This document shows, one piece after another, positions 5,799 through 13,049 of a stretch of DNA of 14,616 nt. Below the pieces are notes generated by a model. The model was not told where the DNA came from. It did not search any database and was given only the letters and a program-made list of their open reading frames with translations. The stretch comes from Ga0074139 sp046336825. Lineage in GTDB: Bacteria; Bdellovibrionota; Bdellovibrionia; Bdellovibrionales; Bdellovibrionaceae. Where the stretch lies: positions 1 to 14,616 of the forward strand of contig JBKDFX010000064.1 of NCBI GenBank assembly GCA_046336825.1, given 5' to 3'. The position numbers and the translations under genes were made by a program. Every line of letters starts with the position of its first letter. Positions within the stretch are counted from its first letter, which is position 1.

Positions 5799-6649
5799 AA
5801 GTAAAAGAAGTTTTAGATAAAACCATTCAGTTTTTCCGAGAAAAAAAAATGGAACAAGCCCGCTTTGAAGCTGAATGGCTGATTGGGGCAGGGCTTGGTT
5901 TAGACCGTGTTCAGCTCTATATGAAATACGACCAACCCCTTAAAGAAAATGAAATCGTTAAACTTCGTGAATTTGTAAAAAGGCGAGTTCAGGGCGAGCC
6001 CCTGGCCTACATTGCAGGCGTCAAAGGGTTCTATGGATTCGATTTTATTGTAAACAAAGATGTGTTGATTCCGCGTCCCGAAACGGAAACCCTGGTAGAA
6101 AAGGCCCTGGATTTCATAAAGCTGAAAAGCTTAAGTGCGCCTAAAATCATAGATCTAGGAACCGGTAGCGGCTGTGTTGGACTCACCCTAGCCAAAAAAA
6201 TTTCAGGAGCAACGGTTACTCTTTTAGATATTTCACCAGCAGCTCTTTTGGTGGCTCGTCAAAACGCAGAAAATTTAAAAATTTTAGACCGAGTGAGTTT
6301 TATCGAAAGTGATGCAGCTGAATTCTTAAAAGGAACCGACGAAACCTTTGACCTTATTCTAGCAAACCCACCGTACATTTCACCTGATGATAAACAAGTT
6401 GATGATCATGTTAGAAAATTTGAACCTCACCTGGCACTTTTTGCAGATTCAGGAACTCGGTTGCTCAAAACGTGGTCTGAAAAAGCTCAAGGCAAATTAA
6501 AAAGCCCGGGCCTCATGTTAATGGAAATGGGCCATGATCAGGGTGAGGAAATGAAAACTTGGTTTGAAAGCTTTCATTTTTTTAGCCAAGTGCAAGTGAT
6601 TCAGGACTTATCAAAAAATGACCGAGTCATTCTAGGCGAAAGGAATTAG
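5795..6649 (+). CDS. prmC: Release factor glutamine N5-methyltransferase
   Basis: PrmC (HemK) uses S-adenosylmethionine to methylate the glutamine of the GGQ motif of release factors, raising their activity. 284 residues, a normal family length. A helical N-terminal substrate-binding domain (about 1-80, with GEPLAYIAGVKGFYG at its end) leads into DVLIPRPETETLVE. The SAM-binding motif DLGTGSGCVGLTLA lies at about 120-133, and the family's catalytic NPPY at 191-194. The start overlaps the prfA stop (ATGA), so enzyme and substrate are made together. There is no clear separate Shine-Dalgarno, which fits translational coupling. Confidence 0.97.
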   Translation: MKVKEVLDKTIQFFREKKMEQARFEAEWLIGAGLGLDRVQLYMKYDQPLKENEIVKLREFVKRRVQGEPLAYIAGVKGFYGFDFIVNKDVLIPRPETETLVEKALDFIKLKSLSAPKIIDLGTGSGCVGLTLAKKISGATVTLLDISPAALLVARQNAENLKILDRVSFIESDAAEFLKGTDETFDLILANPPYISPDDKQVDDHVRKFEPHLALFADSGTRLLKTWSEKAQGKLKSPGLMLMEMGHDQGEEMKTWFESFHFFSQVQVIQDLSKNDRVILGERN

Positions 6650-6654
6650 TTTCC

Positions 6655-7908
6655 ATGGATAAAATGGTCATTCAAGGCGGTTACCAACTTAACGGCACAG
6701 TGTCTGCTAGCGGAGCCAAAAACTCAGCTTTGAAATTGATGTTTGCTTCGCTTTTAGCCGATGGAAAACACATTTTTCATAATGTTCCCGAGCTGGCGGA
6801 TGTGGAATCGGCAAGAAAGCTTCTGCTAAGTTTAGGAAGTGAAAGTGAGTTTTCTAAAAACACACTGACAATTCACTCAAAGCCCAATTCACAGAAAGCG
6901 GATTACGAATTGGTTCGTAAAATGCGAGCTTCAATACTTTGCTTGGGCCCTTTATTAACAAAAACAGGTGAAGCGATAGTATCTTTGCCAGGTGGTTGTG
7001 CCATCGGGACTCGCCCTATTGATCTTCACTTAGAAGCCATGAAAGCCATGGGTGCAGAGATTGAACTCAAAGAAGGCTATGTGCATGCGCGCGCTAAAAA
7101 ATTAAAAGGCTGCACATTTCTTTTTGAAAAAGTCACAGTGGGTGGGACCGAAAATATGATGATGGCGGCAACACTGGCTGAGGGCACAACTGTTCTAGAA
7201 AATGCGGCCAAGGAACCAGAAATTGTAGATCTGGCTAACTACTTAAACAAAATGGGCGCAAAAATTTCTGGTCACGGAACAAGCGTCATCAGAATTGAAG
7301 GCGTGTCTAGCCTTAAGCCAGCCGAACACACCACTTGCCCTGATCGTATTGAAGCGGGAACGCTATTAATTGCTGGAGCAATTACGGGTGGAGAAGTCAC
7401 TGTAACTAAAATTGATCCTAGTTATTTAGAGGCCTTTAACGCAAAACTTCGAGAAGCGGGCTTTCAAGTAGACACAGGTCAAGACTCCATCACGGTCAGA
7501 AAAAACAAATCCTGGAAAGCTGTTGATATTACAACAGCTCCTCACCCACTATTTCCTACAGATTTACAGGCTCAATTCATGGCGCTCATGACATTAGCTC
7601 ATGGAACCTCTGTTATTGCAGAAACAGTTTTTGAAAATCGTTTTATGCACGTAACAGAACTGATGAGACTCGGTGCTGATATTACACCTAAAACCCATGT
7701 GGCAGTTGTTCGTGGAATTCCTGAAAAAGGATTAACGGGAGCTCCCGTTATGGCCACCGATCTGCGAGCGAGTGCTTCTCTTGTGCTTGCTGGTCTGGCG
7801 GCTAAAGGTGAAACTGTAGTTAATCGAATTTACCATTTAGATCGTGGGTACGAAAAAATGGAAAATAAATTAGCCTCTCTTGGGGCTAAAATTGGAAGGA
7901 AAGAATAA
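6655..7908 (+). CDS. murA: UDP-N-acetylglucosamine 1-carboxyvinyltransferase
   Basis: MurA transfers enolpyruvate from phosphoenolpyruvate to UDP-GlcNAc, the first committed step of peptidoglycan synthesis, in the cytoplasm. 417 residues (E. coli 419). Key residues fall at the E. coli numbers: K22-N23 in SGAKNSALK and the loop cysteine C115 with R120 in PGGCAIGTRP; the catalytic aspartate is D303 in FPTDLQAQ, and LDRGYEKME is near the end. Having Cys115 rather than Asp, it should be sensitive to fosfomycin. ATG 6655 follows an AAAGGAA Shine-Dalgarno (6639-6645) inside the end of prmC, 5 bases after its stop. It belongs to the prfA operon. Confidence 0.98.
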   Translation: MDKMVIQGGYQLNGTVSASGAKNSALKLMFASLLADGKHIFHNVPELADVESARKLLLSLGSESEFSKNTLTIHSKPNSQKADYELVRKMRASILCLGPLLTKTGEAIVSLPGGCAIGTRPIDLHLEAMKAMGAEIELKEGYVHARAKKLKGCTFLFEKVTVGGTENMMMAATLAEGTTVLENAAKEPEIVDLANYLNKMGAKISGHGTSVIRIEGVSSLKPAEHTTCPDRIEAGTLLIAGAITGGEVTVTKIDPSYLEAFNAKLREAGFQVDTGQDSITVRKNKSWKAVDITTAPHPLFPTDLQAQFMALMTLAHGTSVIAETVFENRFMHVTELMRLGADITPKTHVAVVRGIPEKGLTGAPVMATDLRASASLVLAGLAAKGETVVNRIYHLDRGYEKMENKLASLGAKIGRKE

Positions 7909-8325
7909 TTGGACTCAATTACGTTATGGATTGTGGCTGGGTTGGTGTTGATTGCAGGTGAAATGCTCACGGGAACTTTTTATTTACTTTTTTTATCCGT
8001 GGGAGCTTTCGCAGCAGCCCTTTCTGCACATCTGCAGCAACCGATTTTAGTGCAAGCCTTTGTTTGTGGAGTCACAGCTGTTTTAACAACGGTGTTCTTT
8101 AAAAAACGCATGCAGGATAAAATCATGAAGTCCCTTCCCATGGACAATGACATCGGTAAATCTATTCAAATCGATCAAAGTATTGAATCTAGTCAGCAAG
8201 CTCGGGTGAGCTATCAGGGAACCACATGGGTAGCTAAAAATGTAGGAAATGATTCCCTCAAATCAGGTGAAACAGCTCTGATTGTTGGAGTCGACGGCAA
8301 CACTTTACTTTTAAGAAAAAAATAA
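7909..8325 (+). CDS. NfeD-like membrane protein (short form)
   Basis: 138 residues from a TTG start directly after the murA stop (no spacer), with AAGGA at 7896-7900, 8 bases before it. The N-terminal half is hydrophobic: a helix at about 5-24 (LWIVAGLVLIAGEMLTG), a second at about 24-41 and a third at about 46-64, followed by FFKKRMQDK on the probable cytoplasmic side. The C-terminal part (about 92-138, with ARVSYQGTTWVAK and GETALIVGVDGNTLLL) matches the OB-fold of NfeD proteins. The serine-protease domain of long NfeD proteins is absent. NfeD-like proteins are typically encoded beside SPFH/stomatin proteins and thought to form membrane microdomains with them; that partner is the next gene. 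The precise function is unknown. Confidence 0.9.
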   Translation: MDSITLWIVAGLVLIAGEMLTGTFYLLFLSVGAFAAALSAHLQQPILVQAFVCGVTAVLTTVFFKKRMQDKIMKSLPMDNDIGKSIQIDQSIESSQQARVSYQGTTWVAKNVGNDSLKSGETALIVGVDGNTLLLRKK

Positions 8326-8339
8326 CAGGAGAAATCAGC

Positions 8340-9269
8340 ATGGAAGTGCTTTCAGTCATAATCATCGTGTTTGCTATTATTTTTGTGGCACTCACAGTTC
8401 GAATTGTTCCTCAGCAATCAGCATTTATTGTGGAACGACTGGGTAAATACAGCCGTACGCTCGAAGCGGGTCTGCATTTCACAATTCCCTTTGTGGACCG
8501 CGTATCCTATCGAACAGATTTAAAAGAAATGGTTTTAGACATTCCTCCGCAAATTTGTATTACCAAAGACAACGTTCAAGTGACTGTGGACGGAGTGATA
8601 TTTTACCGTGTCATGGATCCAAAAGCTGCAAGTTATGGTGTTAATGACTATGAAATCGCAATCATTCAGTTAGCTCAGACTACATTGCGCTCAGAGGTTG
8701 GTAAAATTGACCTCGACAAAACCTTTGAAGAGCGGGAGCGCGTGAACAACGCAGTGGTCATGGCCATTGATGCGGCTACCCAACCTTGGGGTGTAAAGGT
8801 TCTGCGATACGAAATTAAATCCATCAACCCTCCGAAAGATGTTTTGGATGCCATGGAAAAACAAATGCGAGCTGAGCGTGAAAAGCGCGCTAAGATTTTG
8901 GAATCCGAAGGAGCTAGGGACTCCATGATTAACAATGCTGAAGGCCGCAAGCAGGACATGATCAAACAATCAGAAGCTGATAAACAAAGACAAATCAACC
9001 AAGCCCTTGGTCAAGCGGAGGCTATTTTAGCGGTGGCCCGGGCCACCGCTGATGGAACCAAAATGGTGGCTGAAGCTTTAGCCTCACAGGGCGGTCGAGA
9101 TGCGGCTAACTTAAGAGTGGCTGAAGAATATGTGAAACAGTTGGGTCAAATGGCGGCAAACTCAGATCTTCTTATTGTGCCTAGTAACATGGGAGATCCC
9201 ACAGCAGTTTTAACCACAGCTTTCAGTGTTCTAGATCGCGTAAAAGCTCGTCAAACCACACCCGTCTAA
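8340..9269 (+). CDS. SPFH/stomatin-family membrane protein (QmcA-like)
   Basis: 309 residues, close to E. coli QmcA. An N-terminal membrane helix (about 3-22, VLSVIIIVFAIIFVALTVRI) is followed by the SPFH domain (about 23-190), with VPQQSAFIVERLGKY, GLHFTIPFVDRV, TKDNVQVTVDGVIFYRV and LRSEVGKIDLDKTFEERERV. An Ala/Glu/Lys-rich coiled-coil (about 175-240, REKRAKILESEGARDS onward) follows, then a less charged tail. Stomatin-like proteins assemble into large membrane-bound rings or scaffolds and modulate partners such as proteases. Pairing with the NfeD-like gene 14 bases upstream is the classic arrangement. An AGGAG Shine-Dalgarno precedes ATG 8340. Last gene of the prfA-prmC-murA operon; its stop codon sits in the loop of a 3' hairpin. 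Confidence 0.95.
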   Translation: MEVLSVIIIVFAIIFVALTVRIVPQQSAFIVERLGKYSRTLEAGLHFTIPFVDRVSYRTDLKEMVLDIPPQICITKDNVQVTVDGVIFYRVMDPKAASYGVNDYEIAIIQLAQTTLRSEVGKIDLDKTFEERERVNNAVVMAIDAATQPWGVKVLRYEIKSINPPKDVLDAMEKQMRAEREKRAKILESEGARDSMINNAEGRKQDMIKQSEADKQRQINQALGQAEAILAVARATADGTKMVAEALASQGGRDAANLRVAEEYVKQLGQMAANSDLLIVPSNMGDPTAVLTTAFSVLDRVKARQTTPV

Positions 9270-9297
9270 GGACGGGTTGCTCACTCGGGTGGTTTTT
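9253..9297 (+). terminator. Terminator at the end of the prfA-to-SPFH operon
   Basis: AAACC (9253-9257) and ACCCG (9260-9264) can pair with CGGGT-GGTTT (9286-9295), with a 2-base bulge, followed by more T. A competing perfect 7-bp hairpin, ACCCGTC (9260-9266) / GACGGGT (9271-9277), uses the same 5' arm and has the TAA stop in its loop. A terminator is likely here but its fold is ambiguous. Confidence 0.55.
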
Positions 9298-9346
9298 CCG
9301 GCGAGATTCTTGGGCGGGTTTTTCTGGACAATGAGTGCTTGAAGGT

Positions 9347-9386
9347 AAAAAAAAGCCCGAACCTGGAGGGGATTGGATCGGGCTTT
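9347..9386 (-). terminator. Intrinsic terminator, best oriented for the minus strand
   Basis: A perfect 9-bp stem, AAAGCCCGA (9352-9360) / TCGGGCTTT (9378-9386), with a 17-base loop. Eight consecutive A (9347-9354) run up to the stem on the plus strand, so the minus transcript ends in a U8 tract. It sits about 60 bases after the small minus-strand gene and supports that gene's reality. On the plus strand it can act as a weaker backup for the SPFH operon. Confidence 0.8.
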
Positions 9387-9447
9387 CAACTTCTTCTCGA
9401 GATTTGTCTGGGGAGGGGGTCCTCAAACTCTTCCAAATTAGAAATCT

Positions 9448-9582
9448 TTAGAACATAAAATTTAAAATATCAGAGGCTCGGGCGTTTGCAGAGATCGCTA
9501 AAACTGCCAAAATATAAATGGCAATAAGGGCTTTACCAACTTTGCTCTTCTTTACTTGAGCCTTTCGACCTTGCAAATTCAT
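9448..9582 (-). CDS. Small single-helix membrane protein, hypothetical
   Basis: 44 residues from ATG 9582 (MNLQGRKAQVKKSKVGK) with AGGAG at 9597-9593, 10 bases before it. A basic N-terminus leads into one hydrophobic helix (about 18-34, ALIAIYILAVLAISANA), then ASDILNFMF. By the positive-inside rule the basic end should face the cytoplasm. The same frame stays open to a GTG at 9786 (112 residues) and would add another hydrophobic stretch (FIWLSKSLALVLLIVFN). The longer form would leave only 14 bases to the divergent gene at 9801 and lacks a Shine-Dalgarno, so I prefer the short one. A minus-strand terminator follows at 9347-9386. I do not recognise a family. Confidence 0.5.
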   Translation of the reverse strand: MNLQGRKAQVKKSKVGKALIAIYILAVLAISANARASDILNFMF

Positions 9583-9764
9583 CGCTGTTGAACTCCTGAT
9601 GTTAAAAACTATCAGCAAAACAAGTGCCAAACTTTTAGACAGCCAAATAAAATCTAGAGGCATTTGAGTAAAATTAACTTCCGAATCTCGGTTCCAAAAC
9701 GGAATCAACAATTCCGATGTGGAACTAATTTGATGGTACCTTTGGCCAGAACTGGTGAGGCCAA

Positions 9765-9793
9765 TCCACAAACGCATTTTACTCACTCATAAT
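9765..9793 (+). promoter_or_regulatory. Candidate promoter for a leaderless GYF/TPR mRNA
   Basis: TCCACA (9765-9770, 4/6) and CATAAT (9788-9793, 5/6) with a 17-base spacer. The predicted start, 9800-9801, falls on the ATG at 9801. No Shine-Dalgarno exists in the bases before that ATG. Confidence 0.45.
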
Positions 9794-9800
9794 TAAATCC

Positions 9801-12683
9801 ATGAGTGATCGGCCGCAGGTAAGCTGGATAATTCGCAATCACAAGGGCAAAATTCTTGGACCCTTCACCACCCGTGAAGTTTTGCACCGTATTTCTGAGG
9901 GATCACTCATGGGCGATGAAATGATTTCCGCCTATCCTGAAGGAAAATGGGTGGCCATTTCAAAAGAGCCTGAATTTTATGATCAACTTTTAAAAGTATT
10001 AGAAAAAAAAGCAAATGAAACTGGCATGAAAAAACCTGAGAAGGTCGAAAGAAAGCAGGATTTCGAAGAAACCATTTTTATGCCGAAACCCTTTCAGCCT
10101 TTGGAGCCCTTGCCAGAACCTCCTAAGCCGGCAAGTACATTTGTTGATAAGCGAGATGAAATTGATAAATTTGTTAAGGACAGCATCACAAAAAACTTAA
10201 AGGATGGCGGTGGAGCCGGTGCGCCTCCGCCACCCGTTATAGATTTGAAATTTCAGGATCCAGAAATCCCCCAAAAAAATTTTCGTAAAGTTCTTTTTCT
10301 TTTGTTGATTTCAATCTCCACTGTATTTTTAGCGATACTTTTTATTCTCCCAGCAGAAAAAAAGAGTGATCGAATCAGGCTTTTAAAAGTGCAGCCCAAT
10401 CGGCCAGCTATTTCAGAGCAACTCGCCAAAGACAAGTTCAACTTAGCACTCATTAATATTGAGCAGAGCAGCGTTGAAAGTCTTCTTAAAGCCCAAAATA
10501 ATTTGGTGTCCTTGATTGAAGGTCAACCTAACAACTTAGATGCCCGCGGGCTTTTATGTTTTGTTTACAAAGAACTTTGGAATTTCTCCTATCAAGATCC
10601 AGAAGATTTAAAAACTGTAGAGCAATTGGTGCAGCAAACCAGAGGGTTAAATTTAACCAATGCCAACGGACTTTTGTGTGAGTCCATTCGACTCTTAGTG
10701 ACAGGTAGATTTCCTCAAGGTCGAGCACAAATCGATAGTTTGCTAGAAAACTATGGAAGCTTTTCTTTATTGCCTGTCGGGTATTATTTGAAGGGAGAGG
10801 TTTTAGAAATTGATAGAGAGCTCGTCAATGCAGCTGCCTACTATAGTAAAATTAGCGAGATGTGGCCAGGATGGGGAAGACCCAGTCTTTCATTGGCCAA
10901 TTTATATTTCCGCGAAAGAAAATACCAAGAAGCTTTTCAAGTTCTAGAAAATGTCCCCAAACCCATTTTGCAAAGCAAAGAGCGAATCGTTTTAATTGGA
11001 TTAGTAGAAGCCAGAGGTTTTCAAAGAAAAGACATTGCGCTCAGAATGTTAGATGCAGCCCTCAACCAACCGGGGCAATTGTTACCCAAATTGGCATCGG
11101 AGGCCTGGTACACACTCGCTGAGTTGTGGTTAGACAAAAACGAAAAAGCAAAAGCATTACAGGCAGCACAAAAAGCCTATCGTTTGATGCCACAAAATAA
11201 ATTGGCACGAGAGCTTGTTGTGCGTCTGGGGGGAAATGAAGAAATTGGAGGAGAAAGTGAACAAAATCAGTCCATGACTTTGTTGGGTGATCAATACTTT
11301 CGCCAAGGGGATTGTTTGTCAGCGCAAGCTGAGTACAAAGCCGCTTTTGAAATGAATCCTAAAAATGCAGAAGCTGCAATGAAAGCTGGCAAATGTTTGT
11401 GGCAGCTCAATCAAACCTATGATGCTTTGGATTGGCTCAACAAAGCTATTCGAGCCAATCCAAAACTAATAACCGCTTATGTTTTACAGGCAGATTATCT
11501 CAGTCAAAGATATGATTTTCCAGCGGCCTTTTCACTTTTGACCCGCGCTCAGCAAATCAGTTCACAAAATTTTGAGATACTTCGCGGACTGGCTTGGTTG
11601 GAGTTACGTAAAAATAATATGGTAGGTGCCATACAGTTTGGCGAAAGAGCGCGAAACTTATTTGATGGTGATGTTGAAACCTATGTACTTTTATCGAGAG
11701 CCTATCGACAGCGAGCTACGACCATACTTCCTGAGACACAAAAATTGGCCAAGGAAAAAGAAGAGGCTTTAAAAAATATGCGCTCTTATGCCACTCGAGC
11801 TGTCGAGCTAGATGCGACCAACACTGAAGCTCAACTTGTATACGCTGAAATGTTAGCAGCTCAGCACGGGGTCGACACGGGAGTACAATACTTTAATGAG
11901 CTCATTAAGAAATTTAACTACACTTTAGATTACCGCTTGGGTCTGGCTGCTCTCCTTAAGCAGGAAGAACGATACCTACAGGCTCTGGAAATTTACGAGC
12001 AAGTTCTTGGAGCAGATCGAAAAAACAAAAAAGCCAAGATGGGATTAGGCATTTGCTTAAGAGCTCTGGGTAGAAATGAATTGGCACTGAAAACATTTTT
12101 AGAAACAGCCATATTGGACCCTTCAGATGCAGAGGCTTTTTACTATTCTGGTCAGGTGCTGAAAGATCTCGGCAGATTTGAACAGGCCATGGATAATTTT
12201 AGAAAAGCCATGAGGGTCAATGCCAATTACCCACGTCTCAATTATGCAATTGGTCAGGCCGCCTTTTCTAAAGGAGATTACCAGCAGGCCAAGGCCTATG
12301 CTCTAGAGGAAAAAAAACGCAATCCTCAGTTAGCAGATCCAACAGTACTTTTGGGTGAAGTTTATTTAGCCACAAAGCAGTTTGCAGATTGTGCCCAGGA
12401 GTTCACCAACGCCATTAAAATGCGACCTTCTGTGGAAATTTATGTGAAAGCAGCTTCTTGTTATCGCCAATCAGGGTCATTGGATATAGCTCAAGATATG
12501 TTGGCCTTGGCGAAACAGCGTGAAGATGGTTATGCTGATATTTATAAAGAACAGGGTGCACTTTTTCAGCTGCGGGGCGATCAAGAGGCAGCCATTGAGT
12601 CCTATGAAATGTATTTAGAGCTATCTCCAAATGCACCAGATAAGATTCAAATTCAAATGATGATCCAAGGATCGGGGGGTTAA
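9801..12683 (+). CDS. GYF_2 domain, transmembrane, multi-TPR protein
   Basis: 960 residues. The N-terminus (about 8-58) fits a GYF_2 domain: SWIIRNHKGKILGPF, then an acidic turn and EGKWVAI. A linker (about 75-160) holds two proline-rich pieces, PLEPLPEPPKPAS and APPPPVIDL. One membrane helix follows at about 163-182 (VLFLLLISISTVFLAILFIL), then AEKKSDR. The remaining about 770 residues are TPR-like helix pairs, irregular at first (about 205-480) and canonical from about 490 to 950 (for example AEYKAAFEMNPKNAEA and ALKTFLETAILDPSDAEA). Likely topology: GYF in the cytoplasm, TPR array in the periplasm. GYF-type domains bind proline-rich peptides; in Myxococcus the gliding protein GltJ uses a cytoplasmic GYF domain for partner recruitment. 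TPR arrays scaffold complexes. It probably forms an operon with the next gene (no gap). There is no Shine-Dalgarno. The function is inferred only as a trans-membrane scaffold. Confidence 0.9.
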   Translation: MSDRPQVSWIIRNHKGKILGPFTTREVLHRISEGSLMGDEMISAYPEGKWVAISKEPEFYDQLLKVLEKKANETGMKKPEKVERKQDFEETIFMPKPFQPLEPLPEPPKPASTFVDKRDEIDKFVKDSITKNLKDGGGAGAPPPPVIDLKFQDPEIPQKNFRKVLFLLLISISTVFLAILFILPAEKKSDRIRLLKVQPNRPAISEQLAKDKFNLALINIEQSSVESLLKAQNNLVSLIEGQPNNLDARGLLCFVYKELWNFSYQDPEDLKTVEQLVQQTRGLNLTNANGLLCESIRLLVTGRFPQGRAQIDSLLENYGSFSLLPVGYYLKGEVLEIDRELVNAAAYYSKISEMWPGWGRPSLSLANLYFRERKYQEAFQVLENVPKPILQSKERIVLIGLVEARGFQRKDIALRMLDAALNQPGQLLPKLASEAWYTLAELWLDKNEKAKALQAAQKAYRLMPQNKLARELVVRLGGNEEIGGESEQNQSMTLLGDQYFRQGDCLSAQAEYKAAFEMNPKNAEAAMKAGKCLWQLNQTYDALDWLNKAIRANPKLITAYVLQADYLSQRYDFPAAFSLLTRAQQISSQNFEILRGLAWLELRKNNMVGAIQFGERARNLFDGDVETYVLLSRAYRQRATTILPETQKLAKEKEEALKNMRSYATRAVELDATNTEAQLVYAEMLAAQHGVDTGVQYFNELIKKFNYTLDYRLGLAALLKQEERYLQALEIYEQVLGADRKNKKAKMGLGICLRALGRNELALKTFLETAILDPSDAEAFYYSGQVLKDLGRFEQAMDNFRKAMRVNANYPRLNYAIGQAAFSKGDYQQAKAYALEEKKRNPQLADPTVLLGEVYLATKQFADCAQEFTNAIKMRPSVEIYVKAASCYRQSGSLDIAQDMLALAKQREDGYADIYKEQGALFQLRGDQEAAIESYEMYLELSPNAPDKIQIQMMIQGSGG

Positions 12684-12992
12684 ATGGGACTTTATCAAGG
12701 TTTTGAAAATCTATCGACCAATGTAAAAACAACGGCCAGCCAATCTTCCATCGGGGCTGCCACATTTATCTTGCGCTTATTAACGGGAATGGTTTTGGGT
12801 TATGTTCTTGGACTCATCTTTCAAGAGATTCTACAAACAGGCCAACTTGTTGTACTCTCTTTTGTGATAGTCATGACTTTTTCCTTTATGAAAGTTTCGT
12901 CAAGTTGGTCATTCACTAAAGTTTTAATTTTTGATATTTTAACGGCCCTTGTCCTGCAAATCTTACGCATGTATATCATGTTGGCCCCTTAG
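12684..12992 (+). CDS. Three-helix membrane protein, hypothetical
   Basis: 102 residues from an ATG directly after the TPR gene stop, with AAGGA (12667-12671) and a G run (12674-12679) upstream as possible ribosome-binding sequence. The soluble start (MGLYQGFENLSTNVKTTASQ) precedes hydrophobic helices at about 24-47 (GAATFILRLLTGMVLGYVLG), 52-70 (TGQLVVLSFVIVMTFSFMK) and 78-100 (KVLIFDILTALVLQILRMYI). It is probably co-translated with the GYF/TPR protein and may be its membrane partner; that is inference from spacing. The stop codon lies in the loop of a small GGCCC/GGGCC hairpin (12983-12996) followed by TTT, which may be a weak terminator. No family recognised. Confidence 0.8.
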   Translation: MGLYQGFENLSTNVKTTASQSSIGAATFILRLLTGMVLGYVLGLIFQEILQTGQLVVLSFVIVMTFSFMKVSSSWSFTKVLIFDILTALVLQILRMYIMLAP

Positions 12993-13049
12993 GGCCTTTG
13001 AGATCTTTGTCGGATTCAACAAGTGATTTAAGAAAGAAAAACGTGAAAC

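Noticed and set aside
8675..8998. Two minus-strand open frames (92 and 107 residues) inside the SPFH gene
   Set aside because: Fully inside a strongly conserved gene, no start signals, Ser/Leu-rich antisense composition.
9223..9426. 67-codon minus-strand frame over the SPFH gene end
   Set aside because: It crosses the two terminator hairpins, has no Shine-Dalgarno and a low-complexity product.
9448..9786. 112-residue form of the small minus-strand protein as the primary call
   Set aside because: GTG 9786 lacks a Shine-Dalgarno and leaves 14 bases to the divergent gene; ATG 9582 has AGGAG. The long form is kept as an alternative because of a second hydrophobic stretch.
12983..12999. GGCCC/GGGCC hairpin after the three-helix protein as a strong terminator
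   Set aside because: Only a 5-bp stem and three T; too weak to list separately, so transcription into serS may continue.
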